DNA of 64,000 bases from Methylorubrum populi (GTDB lineage: Bacteria; Pseudomonadota; Alphaproteobacteria; Rhizobiales; Beijerinckiaceae), in NCBI GenBank assembly GCA_020741775.1, contig DYYG01000069.1, positions 1-64,000 of the forward strand, in the 5' to 3' direction. The notes below the pieces were generated by a model. It saw only the letters and a program-made list of their open reading frames with translations. It had not been told where the DNA came from and did no database searches. The position numbers and the translations under genes are program-made. Position 1 is the stretch's first letter. Every line of letters begins with the position of its first letter. Positions 8,793 through 17,577 of this stretch are shown in pieces.

Positions 8793-9044
8793 ATGTTGGA
8801 AGCTACCCGTGATTTATTTCTGCAAGACGCGTTTACTGTAGGACTGATTTCATCGACTGAGATTCGCAGTCATATTGGCTGTCTCATTTGGGATACGACC
8901 CCAGAGGGTGTCGATATTGAGGTAGGCCCCGGCGTTACGATCCCCGATACTGTCCGTCTATCAGTCGCTTGCCTGAAGATCGATTGTCGTTGCGCCGTCG
9001 TGGAACGCGAGGGCTGCCGTCTCCATCTCGCTTTCGTCCGCTGA
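8793..9044 (+). CDS. Small PilZ-like protein
   Basis: An 83-residue soluble protein. Its C-terminal half (VRLSVACLKIDCRCAVVERE followed by GCRLHLAF) looks like the last strands of a PilZ beta-barrel. The RxxxR and D/NxSxxG motifs that bind cyclic-di-GMP are not present, so ligand binding is doubtful. Base composition is lower in GC than its neighbours. A GGAG lies about 8 bases before the ATG. It is a single gene between the Crp-family gene and the DUF2339 gene. Function unknown; the fold assignment is tentative. Confidence 0.6.
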   Translation: MLEATRDLFLQDAFTVGLISSTEIRSHIGCLIWDTTPEGVDIEVGPGVTIPDTVRLSVACLKIDCRCAVVEREGCRLHLAFVR

Positions 9045-9291
9045 CTCTGGTCCCAGGAGGACTGCCTCGCGCGGTCGAGCGAATCGGTTCGCTCCGATGA
9101 GGACGGTCGCGCGGCAGGCAATCGAGCCCGGCTCCGATGGCCGCACCGAGGGGCATGCCCATGCATGCGCCCCTTGTGCGCGCGGCCGATCCGGCGGACT
9201 TCTGGCCGCAACGCCTCACGGGCGTGTGAGGCCTCGCACCCGGACCGGCCGGAGATGGGACTAGTCTCTCCGCTCCCGAACCGGACGGCCC

Positions 9292-12009
9292 ATGGACGAC
9301 ACATTCCTTCTGCTCGCGGCGCTGGCCCTGCTGAGCCTGACCTTGACCGGCCCCGCGGGCCTGCTCCTGGCCCTCCGGCAAAGACACCGGATCCAGCGGC
9401 TCGAGCGGCGCCTCGCCCTGGTGGAGGCGCGGCCCGTCGCGGGCGAGTCCGCTGCCGTCGCGCGGGCACCGGCGCCCCCCGAACCGCCTCCTGCCGAGGC
9501 GCCTCCGCCTTTGTCCCCGCCGGCCACCCAGGCCCCTCGCAGCGCCGTTCCCGCGGTGACGCCGGAACCCCTGGCACCGAGTGCCGCTCCTGCGGCAGGC
9601 CCTGCCCTTCCCCCCTCCCTCGAGGAGCGGTTCGGCACCCGCTGGACCGTCTGGGTCGGTGGCCTCGCCCTGGCCTTCGGAGCGGCGCTGCTGGTGCGCT
9701 ACTCGGCCGAGCGCGGCCTGTTCGGGCCGGGGATGCGCATCGCCTGCGGCTTGGGCCTCGCCTTCGGCCTTGCCGCCTTCGGAGAGGCGTTGCGGCGGCG
9801 CCTGCGCGGCGCCGATCCGGTGCCGCCGCGATGGCCGGACATTCCGGCGATGGTCACCGCCGCCGGCACGGTCGGGCTGTTCGGCACGGTCTACGCCGCC
9901 CACGCCCTCTACGATCTCGTCGGCCCGACCCTGGCCTTCGCCGGGCTGGCGGCGACGGGGCTTGCCGCCATGGTCGCCGCCCTGCTGCACGGGCCGGCGC
10001 TGGCCGGCATCGGTCTCGTCGGGGCGCTCGCTACGCCGCTCCTCGTCGGGGGCGGAGGAACCAGCCTGTGGCCCCTCGCCCTCTACCTGCCGGTCGTGGC
10101 GGGCAGCGCCTACGCCTTCGCCTGGGCGCGGGGGTGGCGCGCCCTCGCCGTGGCGGGGGGCCTCGGCGCGGCAGCCTGGAGCCTGTTGCTGGCCGTCCTT
10201 CCGGGGGAGAGCCTCGCCGTGCAGGCCCACCTCGTGCTGCAGCAGGCGCTCGCGGTGGCGGTCTTCGCCGTGCTGCCGGGGCGCGGCGCGGCCGATGCGG
10301 AGGCGCGGCTCGACCGTTTCGCCGGGCTCGCGCTCGCCGTCGCGGCGGGCGTGGCGCTGGCAGTGCTCGCCGCGACGGCCGTGGACGGAAAGGGTTTGAG
10401 CTTCGCGGCGACGGCCTTCGCCGCCCTGGCGCTGCCGGCCCTCGCGGGCTTCGTGGCCGCCCCCGCCGCCCTTGGCCTGCCGGTTGCCGCGCTGACCCTG
10501 GCCGGCATCCTCGTGATCTGGCCGGAGGGGCCCGAGATTCTGCACGCGCCGCCGCCCTTCCTCTGGTTCGGCACCGACAATCCTGGCGCGATGCTCGCCC
10601 TCGCGGCGGCCGGCGCCCTGACGGTGGCCGGGCTCGGCGCGCTCCGGCTGCTCGGCGGCAGCCGCTTGCCCTACGCCACGGCGCTCGCTTTCGCCGGGGG
10701 CGCCGCCACGGCGCCGCTGGCGGCCCTGGCGCTGGCGAAGCTGCGCCTGACGGGCGGCGCCGTCGCACCGGATTTCGCCGCGGCGGCGGGCCTCCTGGCG
10801 GCGGGGTTCTGCGGACTTGCGGCCCTGTGCCGGCGGGAGGGTGAGCGAACTCCCTCCCCCGCCCTGGCCCTGGGCCTCGGCACCTTCGCCTCGGCGGCGG
10901 TGGCGAGCCTGTGCCTCGGCCTCGTCTTCGCCCTGTCGGGCGGCTCGCTGACGCCGGCCCTCGCCGGAGCCGCCCTGGCCACGGGCCTGATCGCGAGACG
11001 CCTCGACATCCCGGCCCTGCGCTGGTGCGTCGCCGGCCTCGCCGTTCTGGTCGCCGCGCGCCTCGCCTGGGATCCTGCGCTGATCCAGGAGCAGCTCTCG
11101 CCCCGTCCGATCCTCAACGGGCTGGTCACGGCCTATGGGGTGCCGGCCCTCTGCTTCGGCCTCGCCGCCTGGGTGATCCGGATGCCGGGGCGCCCCGCGG
11201 GGCGCTTCGGTGACGTGCCGGAGCAGGTCGCGCAGGCCCTGAGCCTGCTCCTGTCGGCCCTGTTCGTCTTCCTCGAAATCCGCCACGCGCTGCATGGCGG
11301 CGACCTCACGGATCCCGGCACCGGCGTGCTGGAGCAGGGCCTCGTGACGCTGACCGCCCTCGGCTTCTCCCTGGTTCTGACGCGGCTCTCCGGCCCGTCC
11401 GCCTCGCCGGTGATCCGCTTCGGCGGCCTTGCCTTCGGCGGCCTCGCCCTGCTGCAGGGCGCGCTCGGCCTCGGCCTTCAGGCCAATCCGCTTCTGACCG
11501 ACGAGCGGGTCACGGGCGGGCCGATCCTGAACGATGCCGTGCTCGCCTACGCCCTGCCGGCGGCGGCGGCCTTCGCCCTGGCGCGGGCGGCGCGGGCGGT
11601 CCGGCCCGCTTGGTTCGTGCGGCTGGCGGGGCTGCTCGGGCTCGCCCTGAGCTTCCTCGCCCTCTGCCTCGCGGTGCGGCACGGCTTCCAGGGCGAGCGG
11701 CTCGGCCTCGAACGGGAGACGGGCCAGGCCGAATGGTACGCCTATTCGGCGGCCTGGCTCGGCTTCGGACTCCTGGCCCTCGGCTACGGCATCCTGCGCC
11801 GGTCGGCGACCGCCCGTCTCGTCTCGGCCGCCCTGGTGGGGCTGGCGACGCTGAAGGTGTTCCTGCTCGATCTCGCGGGGCTGGAGGGCCCGCTCCGCGC
11901 CCTGTCCTTCCTCGGGCTCGGCGCCTGCCTGATCGGCATCGGCCTCGTCTACCAGCGGCTGGTCTTCGCGCCCGGCCCTGCCGCGCGGCCCGCCGGGCCG
12001 GGGACGTGA
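9292..12009 (+). CDS. DUF2339 multi-pass membrane protein
   Basis: A 905-residue inner-membrane protein. It opens with one hydrophobic helix followed by the charged RQRHRIQRLERRLALVEARP segment, a Pro/Ala-rich linker to about residue 110, and then the family block ERFGTRWTVWVGGLALAFGAALLVRYS. After this more than twenty hydrophobic segments follow each other almost without loops. This is the organisation of DUF2339 proteins, whose role is unknown. It is a single gene with its own upstream region, and the next gene on this strand is 800 bases away. Confidence 0.85.
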   Translation: MDDTFLLLAALALLSLTLTGPAGLLLALRQRHRIQRLERRLALVEARPVAGESAAVARAPAPPEPPPAEAPPPLSPPATQAPRSAVPAVTPEPLAPSAAPAAGPALPPSLEERFGTRWTVWVGGLALAFGAALLVRYSAERGLFGPGMRIACGLGLAFGLAAFGEALRRRLRGADPVPPRWPDIPAMVTAAGTVGLFGTVYAAHALYDLVGPTLAFAGLAATGLAAMVAALLHGPALAGIGLVGALATPLLVGGGGTSLWPLALYLPVVAGSAYAFAWARGWRALAVAGGLGAAAWSLLLAVLPGESLAVQAHLVLQQALAVAVFAVLPGRGAADAEARLDRFAGLALAVAAGVALAVLAATAVDGKGLSFAATAFAALALPALAGFVAAPAALGLPVAALTLAGILVIWPEGPEILHAPPPFLWFGTDNPGAMLALAAAGALTVAGLGALRLLGGSRLPYATALAFAGGAATAPLAALALAKLRLTGGAVAPDFAAAAGLLAAGFCGLAALCRREGERTPSPALALGLGTFASAAVASLCLGLVFALSGGSLTPALAGAALATGLIARRLDIPALRWCVAGLAVLVAARLAWDPALIQEQLSPRPILNGLVTAYGVPALCFGLAAWVIRMPGRPAGRFGDVPEQVAQALSLLLSALFVFLEIRHALHGGDLTDPGTGVLEQGLVTLTALGFSLVLTRLSGPSASPVIRFGGLAFGGLALLQGALGLGLQANPLLTDERVTGGPILNDAVLAYALPAAAAFALARAARAVRPAWFVRLAGLLGLALSFLALCLAVRHGFQGERLGLERETGQAEWYAYSAAWLGFGLLALGYGILRRSATARLVSAALVGLATLKVFLLDLAGLEGPLRALSFLGLGACLIGIGLVYQRLVFAPGPAARPAGPGT

Positions 12010-12166
12010 GAGGAACCGCCGTCCCGGGACGGCACGGCGCACAGAGACGGCATTGACCTTCGGCTAACCGGTCTCGCCCATTCTGTTGGGGAGCCGCGTT
12101 GCGTATCGGCTCGGTCGTGCGAACGACGCCCCCCGCCGTCCCCGCCGGACGGCGGGGCCGCCGGCC

Positions 12167-12403
12167 TCAGGCCTTCGCAGCGATCTCGGCAGCCTCTGCC
12201 TCTCGCCGCACATAATCGAGGCAGCGTCGGCGCGCCTTGGCATCCTCGATATCGAGAAACAGCGAAATGAGGGCATGCGCCTCCTGCGCGATCCGCTGAT
12301 CGTGCGCGGCCTCGCGCTCCCGATGCGACGAAGCGGAAGACGAGGTGTGGCGGGCGGCATCGCGATTCCGCTCGGTGTGGTCCTGACCGCGCATGATCCT
12401 CAC
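12167..12403 (-). CDS. Small hypothetical helical protein
   Basis: A 78-residue protein (GTG start; an ATG three codons in is an alternative). The N-terminal half is polar and His/Arg-rich. The C-terminal half (ALISLFLDIEDAKARRRCLDYV, given here without a break from one helix to the next) looks like two amphipathic helices, a pattern common in small alphaproteobacterial helical proteins. No function can be assigned. It lies alone, tail to tail with the DUF2339 gene. Confidence 0.5.
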   Translation of the reverse strand: MRIMRGQDHTERNRDAARHTSSSASSHREREAAHDQRIAQEAHALISLFLDIEDAKARRRCLDYVRREAEAAEIAAKA

Positions 12404-12825
12404 GTCCGATGAAGCAGCCGAGCCGCAAGAGGCGAGATCTTGCCCGAACCTCTGGAAAAGTCTTGTATCACAAATCCGTAAAGCCGCGACGCCCCTCGAA
12501 AGAGTGCTTTTGCGCCATCTGCGGAGCGGTGACGCGGCCGGGATGACCCGGCTCCCGGGAGATCGCCCTTCGGCGACGTGGTCCCGGACGAGGCCCGGCC
12601 GGTGAATCGCCCCTCGTGTGGCGGGGCGTCGCGGTACGGAACGGGGCCGGCGCTCATCGTCTTCCCCCGACGCATCGGTACGTCGCGGGATGTCGTCCCG
12701 AGCCGTCTCCGCCGGGAGATCCGGCCGCCGACGCAGCCCGGCCAGATGTCAGCCCACCGCACGTCAGTCCAGCCGCCGGCCCTGTGCCGCAAGCCCGGCC
12801 CCGTGCCAGCAAGGAAGCCCCGCGC
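12404..12825. other. Intergenic region between divergent small genes
   Basis: About 420 bases between the small minus-strand gene and the exported protein at 12826. There is some local AT enrichment around 12440-12490. No hairpin with a T-run, RNA gene or recognisable protein was seen. Long open frames across it are composition shadows. Confidence 0.4.
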
Positions 12826-13299
12826 ATGCATCGCCGCCCACTCCCTGCCCTCGTGCGACCTGTCCTGCTGGCCGCCATCCCGGCCCTCGGCCTGTCCTCC
12901 GCTGCCTTGGCCCAAGGCAAACCCCTGCCCCCGCCGGCAAGCGACGCGATGCCGCCCGTGGAGCTGAGCGTCGAGATGCGGGACGGTCACCCGGTCTGCC
13001 AGCCCGCCGAGCTGCGCCTGCCCGCCGATACCAATGTGGCGCTCAACGTGGTGAGCCGCGCCGACCAGCCGGTGACGATCACCATGCCCGGCCAGTTCGA
13101 GAATGGCCGCGTGTTGCACGCCGACGGCGATCTCGTTCACGTCGCGAGCGAGAAGGGCTACACGGTCAAGCGGGAGGGCAAGGGCACGCTTCGCCTGCGC
13201 ACGCTGGCCGCCGGCGAGAAGTCCTTCGCCTGCACCGGCGCCAACAGCCGGAGCAATCCCTTCGAGGGTAAAGTGATCCTCACCCCGCCGTCCGGCTGA
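12826..13299 (+). CDS. Exported cupredoxin-like protein
   Basis: A 157-residue protein with a clear signal peptide (Arg-rich start, hydrophobic core LLAAIPALGLSSAALA, cleavage after ALA near residue 30). The mature part is all-beta: polar strands such as LSVEMRDGHPVCQPAELRLP and VALNVVSRADQPVTITMPGQ resemble cupredoxin-fold domains. The His-Cys-His-Met copper set is not complete, so metal binding is uncertain. Predicted periplasmic. The 5' neighbour is divergent and the next gene starts 235 bases on. Alternative: a plain beta-sandwich protein of unknown role. Confidence 0.65.
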   Translation: MHRRPLPALVRPVLLAAIPALGLSSAALAQGKPLPPPASDAMPPVELSVEMRDGHPVCQPAELRLPADTNVALNVVSRADQPVTITMPGQFENGRVLHADGDLVHVASEKGYTVKREGKGTLRLRTLAAGEKSFACTGANSRSNPFEGKVILTPPSG

Positions 13300-13534
13300 A
13301 TCGGTCGCGCGCTCAGCCAAGCTGTCGTTCGCGCCTTAAGCGTATCGGCTCAGGGCGGCTTCAGACTTTAGGCCAGGAGCGAGCCCCTGGTTTCTTCAGC
13401 CCCGGCATCGGATATGGAGAGGCTGCCCGTGCCGGTTGCCGGCTTTCGTGTGAGACTGGCACAACACCGCGGTGGTGGCATCGTCCCGATCCCGGGACTG
13501 CTTGTCGATGCGCTGAAGACCGAGGCCGAAGCGA

Positions 13535-13924
13535 ATGTCGAAACCGGTGGACGAGGATGAGCAGGCGATCGATCGCCTGACCGTCTACATGCTCAAGGAA
13601 ACCTATTGTGCCGCCGCCGGGGCCCTGATGCGCATGAACCCGCAGGCCGCCGACGCCCTGTTCCAGGCCTTCGAGCGGCAAATCGCCGACGCGCTCCAGC
13701 GCATGCATGTCCACCGCTCGGAGGGGCCGGATTCGACCGCCATCGCCCTCGCGGTCGGTGATCGGATCGCCGACATCCTCGATCAGGCCCATCGCCGCCA
13801 GTTCGAGCCGCGCACGGCGCCGGCCGCCGAGGATCGCAGCCTCCAGGCCGTGCGGGAAGCCGGAATCTCGCGGGAGGCGGTCGAGGTTCTGGCGAGCCTC
13901 CAGCGCCGCTTTCCCTCGGTCTGA
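13535..13924 (+). CDS. Conserved-looking hypothetical protein
   Basis: A 129-residue soluble, mostly helical protein. Acidic start (MSKPVDEDEQAIDRL), a middle helix pair with ADALFQAFERQIADALQRMH, and a C-terminal QAVREAGISREAVEVLASLQ. No catalytic motif, signal or membrane segment is visible. Codon choice is like that of its neighbours, which argues it is real. It sits alone, tail to tail with the MFS transporter gene. Function unknown. Confidence 0.6.
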   Translation: MSKPVDEDEQAIDRLTVYMLKETYCAAAGALMRMNPQAADALFQAFERQIADALQRMHVHRSEGPDSTAIALAVGDRIADILDQAHRRQFEPRTAPAAEDRSLQAVREAGISREAVEVLASLQRRFPSV

Positions 13925-13999
13925 CCGACAGCGGCAGATCGGAAAACAGCTCAAGCCGCCGGCCCCGGACGGGCCGGCGGTTCTCGTTTGAGGAGGGCT

Positions 14000-15301
14000 C
14001 TACTCCGCCGGCACCGCCCGCGGCGTCAGGGCCTTCGGCTCGTCCTCGAACGGGCGCTCGGGATGCATCGTGAAGGCGAGGCCGGCGCCGATCAGGAGCA
14101 GGCCGACCGAGCCGGCGAAGGGCAGGATCCAGTTGCCGGTCATGTCCACGATGAAGCCGAAGGTGAGCGGCGAGACGATCGCGGCAAAGGCCGAGCCGAA
14201 ATTCATCAGCCCGCTCGCCGTGCCGGCATATTGCGGGGCGATGTCCATCGGCACCGACCAGATCGGCCCGATCACCAGTTCAAGGAAGAAGAAGCCGCCG
14301 CTCAGGAGCAGCGCCACCAGGGTGAGATCCTTGGTGAAGAACACGCCCGCGAGGCAGGCGGCCGCGCCCAGCATGCCGAAGCTGATGACATTGCGGCGGG
14401 CCTTCTGCAGATCGCCGGTCTTCCTGAGGATGCGATCGGAGACGACCCCGCCCAGCGTGTCGCCGACGACGCCCGCGAAGAACACGCCCGAGGCGAACAG
14501 GGCCGAGTTCTTGATGTCGAGGCCGTAGCCGTCCTTGAAGAAGGAGGGCAGCCAGTTGAGGTAGAGCCACAGCGACCAGCCGTAGCAGAAATAGGTGAGC
14601 GTGACCGGCGCCATGCGCGGGACGAGCCGCCGCCACGGCACCGGCGGCTTGGCGGCGGGCTTGGCCGTGCGGTCGCGGATCGCGAGCCGCTCCAGATCCT
14701 CGGCCGTGATGCCCTTATGATCGCGCGGATCGTCCCGGTAGTAGAAGGCCCAGACCAGCACCCAGGCGAAGCTGACGATGCCGAGGATGACGAAGGCCCC
14801 GCGCCAGCCGACGAAGGCCATCATCATCACCACGAGCGGCGGCGTCACCGCGTTGCCGAAGCGGGCGAAGGAATGGGTGATGCCCTGCGCGAAGCCGCGC
14901 TGATCCTTCGCGACCCAGGACTGCATCGCCCGCGTCGCGGTGGGGAAGGTGGCGCCCTCACCGAAGCCGAGGGCGAAGCGAGCCAGGAACAGCGAGACCA
15001 CGCCGCCGACGAAGCCGGTCGCCACCGTCGCCGCCGCCCAGATCAGGCCGCAGATGAGCAGGGTGCGCCGCGCCCCCCATTTGTCGGCCATGGCGCCGCC
15101 GACGATCTGGAACACCGCGTAGGGATAGGCGAAGGCCGAGAAGACGAGGCCGAGCTGGGTGTTGGTGAGCCCGAGCTCGCCTTTGATCGCCGGGCCGGCG
15201 GTGCCGACATTCACCCGGTCGACATAGGTGATGAAGTACATCAGGCAGAGCAGGAACAGCACCATGCCCGGCGCCGTCACGCGGCGTGGGATCGTGATCA
15301 T
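14000..15301 (-). CDS. MFS transporter, anion:cation symporter (ACS/GudP-like) family
   Basis: Inner-membrane secondary transporter, 433 residues, with twelve predicted helices. The opening YFITYVDRVNVG (the family D-R pair of helix 1), the loop 2-3 motif GGAMADKWGARRTLL and a central cytoplasmic loop after YYRDDPRDHKG are all typical of carboxylate and sugar-acid transporters such as GudP/ExuT. The start ATG is the complement of 15299-15301. The gene is 88 bases downstream of the serine-glyoxylate aminotransferase paralogue in the same direction, so it probably imports a C2-C4 hydroxy or amino acid used by that enzyme. Confidence 0.85.
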   Translation of the reverse strand: MITIPRRVTAPGMVLFLLCLMYFITYVDRVNVGTAGPAIKGELGLTNTQLGLVFSAFAYPYAVFQIVGGAMADKWGARRTLLICGLIWAAATVATGFVGGVVSLFLARFALGFGEGATFPTATRAMQSWVAKDQRGFAQGITHSFARFGNAVTPPLVVMMMAFVGWRGAFVILGIVSFAWVLVWAFYYRDDPRDHKGITAEDLERLAIRDRTAKPAAKPPVPWRRLVPRMAPVTLTYFCYGWSLWLYLNWLPSFFKDGYGLDIKNSALFASGVFFAGVVGDTLGGVVSDRILRKTGDLQKARRNVISFGMLGAAACLAGVFFTKDLTLVALLLSGGFFFLELVIGPIWSVPMDIAPQYAGTASGLMNFGSAFAAIVSPLTFGFIVDMTGNWILPFAGSVGLLLIGAGLAFTMHPERPFEDEPKALTPRAVPAE

Positions 15302-15389
15302 GAGGGTTTCCTCCGGTTCTTGAGCAGCCGCCCCGGGCCCCGCATCTGACGCGCGGCTCGGCCCGAGGCGTGGACGACAGACAGACGAC

Positions 15390-16565
15390 TCAGCCGTCGA
15401 GGCCGGAGCGCAGGCTCGCCATCGCGGCCAGCACGCCGCCGCGCTGGTGCGGCACCCCGGCAGCGGCCAGCCCCATCTCGACACCGGACAGGGCCCCCAT
15501 CAGGGTCAGGTCGTTGGTCTCGCCGAGATGGCCGATGCGGAAAATTTTGTCGGACAGCTTCGACAGCCCGGCGCCGAGCGACATGTCGAACTTCTCGAGC
15601 ACCAGGGCGCGGAAGGCGTCGGCCCCCTTGCCGTCCGGCATCATCACCGCCGTGAGAACCGGCGAGTACTCGTCGGGGTTCTGGCACAGCACCTCGAGGC
15701 CCCAGGCCTCGACCGCGGCGCGGGTCGCGGCGGCGAGCCGCTGGTGGCGGGCGAAGACCGCGTCGAGTCCCTCTTCGAGCAGGATCGCAACCGCCTCGCG
15801 CAGCCCGTAGAGCAGGTTGGTGGCCGGCGTGTAGGGGAAGTAGCCGTTGGCGTTGGGCTTCAGCATCTCCTCCCAGTCCCAGTAGGACCGAGGCAGGTTG
15901 TTGGACCGGCCCGCCGCCCGCGCCTTGTCCGAGATCGCGGTGAAGCCGAGGCCCGGCGGCAGCATCAGACCCTTCTGCGATCCGCTGACGGTGACATCGA
16001 CCCCCCATTCGTCGTGCCGGTAATCGACCGAGCCGAGGGAGGAGATGGTGTCGACGAGGAGCAGGGCCGGGTGACCGGCGGCATCGATCGCCTTGCGGAT
16101 CGCCGGAATGCGGCTCGTCACGCCGGTGGAGGTCTCGTTATGGACCACCATCACCGCCTTGAACGAATGGCTGCGATCCTCGGCGAGCTTGGCCTCGACC
16201 AGGGCCGGATCGACGCCGTGGCGCCAATCGCCGGGCACGAACTCGACCTCGATCCCCCAGCGCGCCGCCATCTGCCGCCACAGGGTGGCGAAATGGCCGG
16301 TCTCGAACATCAGCACCCGGTCGCCCGAGGACAGCGTGTTGACGATCGTCGCCTCCCAGGCGCCGGTGCCGGAGCCCGGATAGATCACCACTGGCCCCTT
16401 GGTGCGAAAGATCGTGCGGCAGCCCTCGAGCACCTCGCGGCCGAGCACGCCGAATTCCGGCCCGCGATGGTCGATCACCTGCCGGTCCATGGCGCGCAGC
16501 ACGCGCTCCGGAACCGGGCTCGGCCCCGGAATGTGCAGGAAGTGGCGTCCGGTGCGGCTGGTCAT
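15390..16565 (-). CDS. Serine-glyoxylate aminotransferase-like class V aminotransferase
   Basis: PLP enzyme of the serine-glyoxylate / alanine-glyoxylate group: serine plus glyoxylate gives hydroxypyruvate plus glycine. The start motif HIPGPSPVPERVLRAM, the substrate loop YPGSGTGAWEA, the PLP-binding Asp in LLVDTISSLGS (D172) and the Schiff-base Lys in SGSQKGLMLPPG (K198) are all present. At 391 residues it is full length. It differs clearly from the canonical methylotroph SgaA as I remember it, and it lies outside a serine-cycle cluster, so it is probably a paralogue for a catabolic route. Its neighbours are a transporter, hydroxypyruvate isomerase and a GntR regulator. Preference for serine, alanine or ureidoglycine cannot be read from sequence. 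Confidence 0.85.
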   Translation of the reverse strand: MTSRTGRHFLHIPGPSPVPERVLRAMDRQVIDHRGPEFGVLGREVLEGCRTIFRTKGPVVIYPGSGTGAWEATIVNTLSSGDRVLMFETGHFATLWRQMAARWGIEVEFVPGDWRHGVDPALVEAKLAEDRSHSFKAVMVVHNETSTGVTSRIPAIRKAIDAAGHPALLLVDTISSLGSVDYRHDEWGVDVTVSGSQKGLMLPPGLGFTAISDKARAAGRSNNLPRSYWDWEEMLKPNANGYFPYTPATNLLYGLREAVAILLEEGLDAVFARHQRLAAATRAAVEAWGLEVLCQNPDEYSPVLTAVMMPDGKGADAFRALVLEKFDMSLGAGLSKLSDKIFRIGHLGETNDLTLMGALSGVEMGLAAAGVPHQRGGVLAAMASLRSGLDG

Positions 16566-16630
16566 GGTTCCTCCCGTGGGCCGTCTGCCGGGCGCTGGGT
16601 GTCGCTCCCGGTCGTTTCATCCCACAAAAT

Positions 16631-16638
16631 TGCATTCA
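16631..16638 (-). promoter_or_regulatory. TGAATGCA motif, site 1 (candidate GntR operator)
   Basis: In the divergent space between the aminotransferase and gntR, the minus strand reads AAAAAATGAATGCAATTTTG around this core. It is an AT-rich patch in GC-rich DNA, 66-73 bases before the aminotransferase start and about 80 before gntR. The same 8 bases recur before hyi (17546) and before the FAD oxidase (23972). Binding by the adjacent GntR protein is an inference. Confidence 0.6.
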
Positions 16639-16715
16639 TTTTTTGCAGAGACAAGCAGTATCATGCCTCCATTCGTGCCGTCGACGCAGGCGGGACCCAC
16701 TGATACGGTTCGCTC

Positions 16716-17519
16716 ATGATGCCTGCCACGACGCTTGCTGGACCGCTTGCCGAACCGCCCGCCGAGACCCTCGACCCTTCGGTCTCCGAGGGCGACGCGA
16801 CGCCCGTTTCGGCAGCCTCGAAGCCCCGGGAAAACCTCGTGCATTCGCTCCACGACGAGGTGCTGACGCGGCTGCGCGAATTCATCGTCGAGGGCAATCT
16901 CGCCGCCGGCGCCCGGGTGCCGGAACGGCTGCTCTGCGAGCGCTTCGGCATCTCGCGCACGCCGTTGCGCGAGGCGCTGAAGGTCTTGGCCTCGGAGGGA
17001 CTGATCGACCTGCTGCCGAATCGCGGCGCGCGGGTGCGCCGGATCGGCGAGCGGGAGATCGTCGAGCTGTTCGACGTGATGGGCGGGCTGGAGGCACTGG
17101 CCGGGCGGCTCGCCTGCGAGCGCATCACGGAAACCGCCTTCGCCGAGATCGAGCGGCTGCACCACGAGATGTACGGCCACTATCTCCGGCGCGACCTGCA
17201 CGGCTACTTCGCCTGCAATCAGGCGATCCACGACCGCATCGTCCAGGCCGCCGACAATGCCCCCTTGAGCGCGACCTATGCGAGCTTCGCCGGACGCCTG
17301 CGGCGGGCGCGCTACTCGGCCAATCTCGATGCCAACCGCGACCGCTGGGGAGAGGCGATGCGCGAGCACGAGGAGATCCTCGACGCCCTGCGCCGCCGGG
17401 CCGGGGCGGAGTTGAGCGACATCCTGTTCCGCCACCTGCGCAACAAGCGCAAGGCCGCCGCCGACCGGGAGGCCGCCTCCCCCGCCCTTGGTGAGACGAC
17501 AGCCGGGGAGAACGCATGA
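16716..17519 (+). CDS. GntR family regulator with FCD domain (FadR subfamily)
   Basis: DNA-binding metabolite sensor of 267 residues. After about 40 non-conserved residues comes the winged helix (LREFIVEGNLAAGARVPERLL, then CERFGISRTPLREALKVLAS, wing LPNRGARVRRI). An all-helical FCD ligand domain follows, with the metal-ligand pattern D/H spread over CNQAIHDRIV and REHEEIL. FCD regulators usually bind small organic acids. It is transcribed divergently from the aminotransferase-MFS pair and is followed 58 bases later by hyi. Three copies of a TGAATGCA motif lie in promoters of this locus and of the FAD oxidase. Confidence 0.88.
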   Translation: MMPATTLAGPLAEPPAETLDPSVSEGDATPVSAASKPRENLVHSLHDEVLTRLREFIVEGNLAAGARVPERLLCERFGISRTPLREALKVLASEGLIDLLPNRGARVRRIGEREIVELFDVMGGLEALAGRLACERITETAFAEIERLHHEMYGHYLRRDLHGYFACNQAIHDRIVQAADNAPLSATYASFAGRLRRARYSANLDANRDRWGEAMREHEEILDALRRRAGAELSDILFRHLRNKRKAAADREAASPALGETTAGENA

Positions 17520-17545
17520 GCATTCCTGCACTTCCCCATTATTTT

Positions 17546-17553
17546 TGAATGCA
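17546..17553 (+). promoter_or_regulatory. TGAATGCA motif, site 2, before hyi
   Basis: The run TTTTTGAATGCAT (17542-17554) is 25 bases before the hyi start; AATGCATT inside it is a perfect 8-base palindrome. The 13-base run also occurs at 23968-23980 before the FAD oxidase. Proximity to the start would suit repression. Confidence 0.6.
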
Positions 17554-17577
17554 TTTCTACGAACGCTTCGCCTGACC

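Noticed and set aside
8935..12042. A 1035-residue open frame opposite the DUF2339 gene
   Set aside because: It is Arg/Gly/Gln/Glu-rich throughout with no fold pattern, as expected for the antisense of GC-rich coding DNA. The plus strand encodes a coherent multi-helix membrane protein.
13361..13954. A 197-residue minus-strand frame opposite the hypothetical gene at 13535
   Set aside because: Its residues look like antisense of helical coding DNA, and the plus-strand protein has the more natural composition and a better defined start. Some doubt remains.
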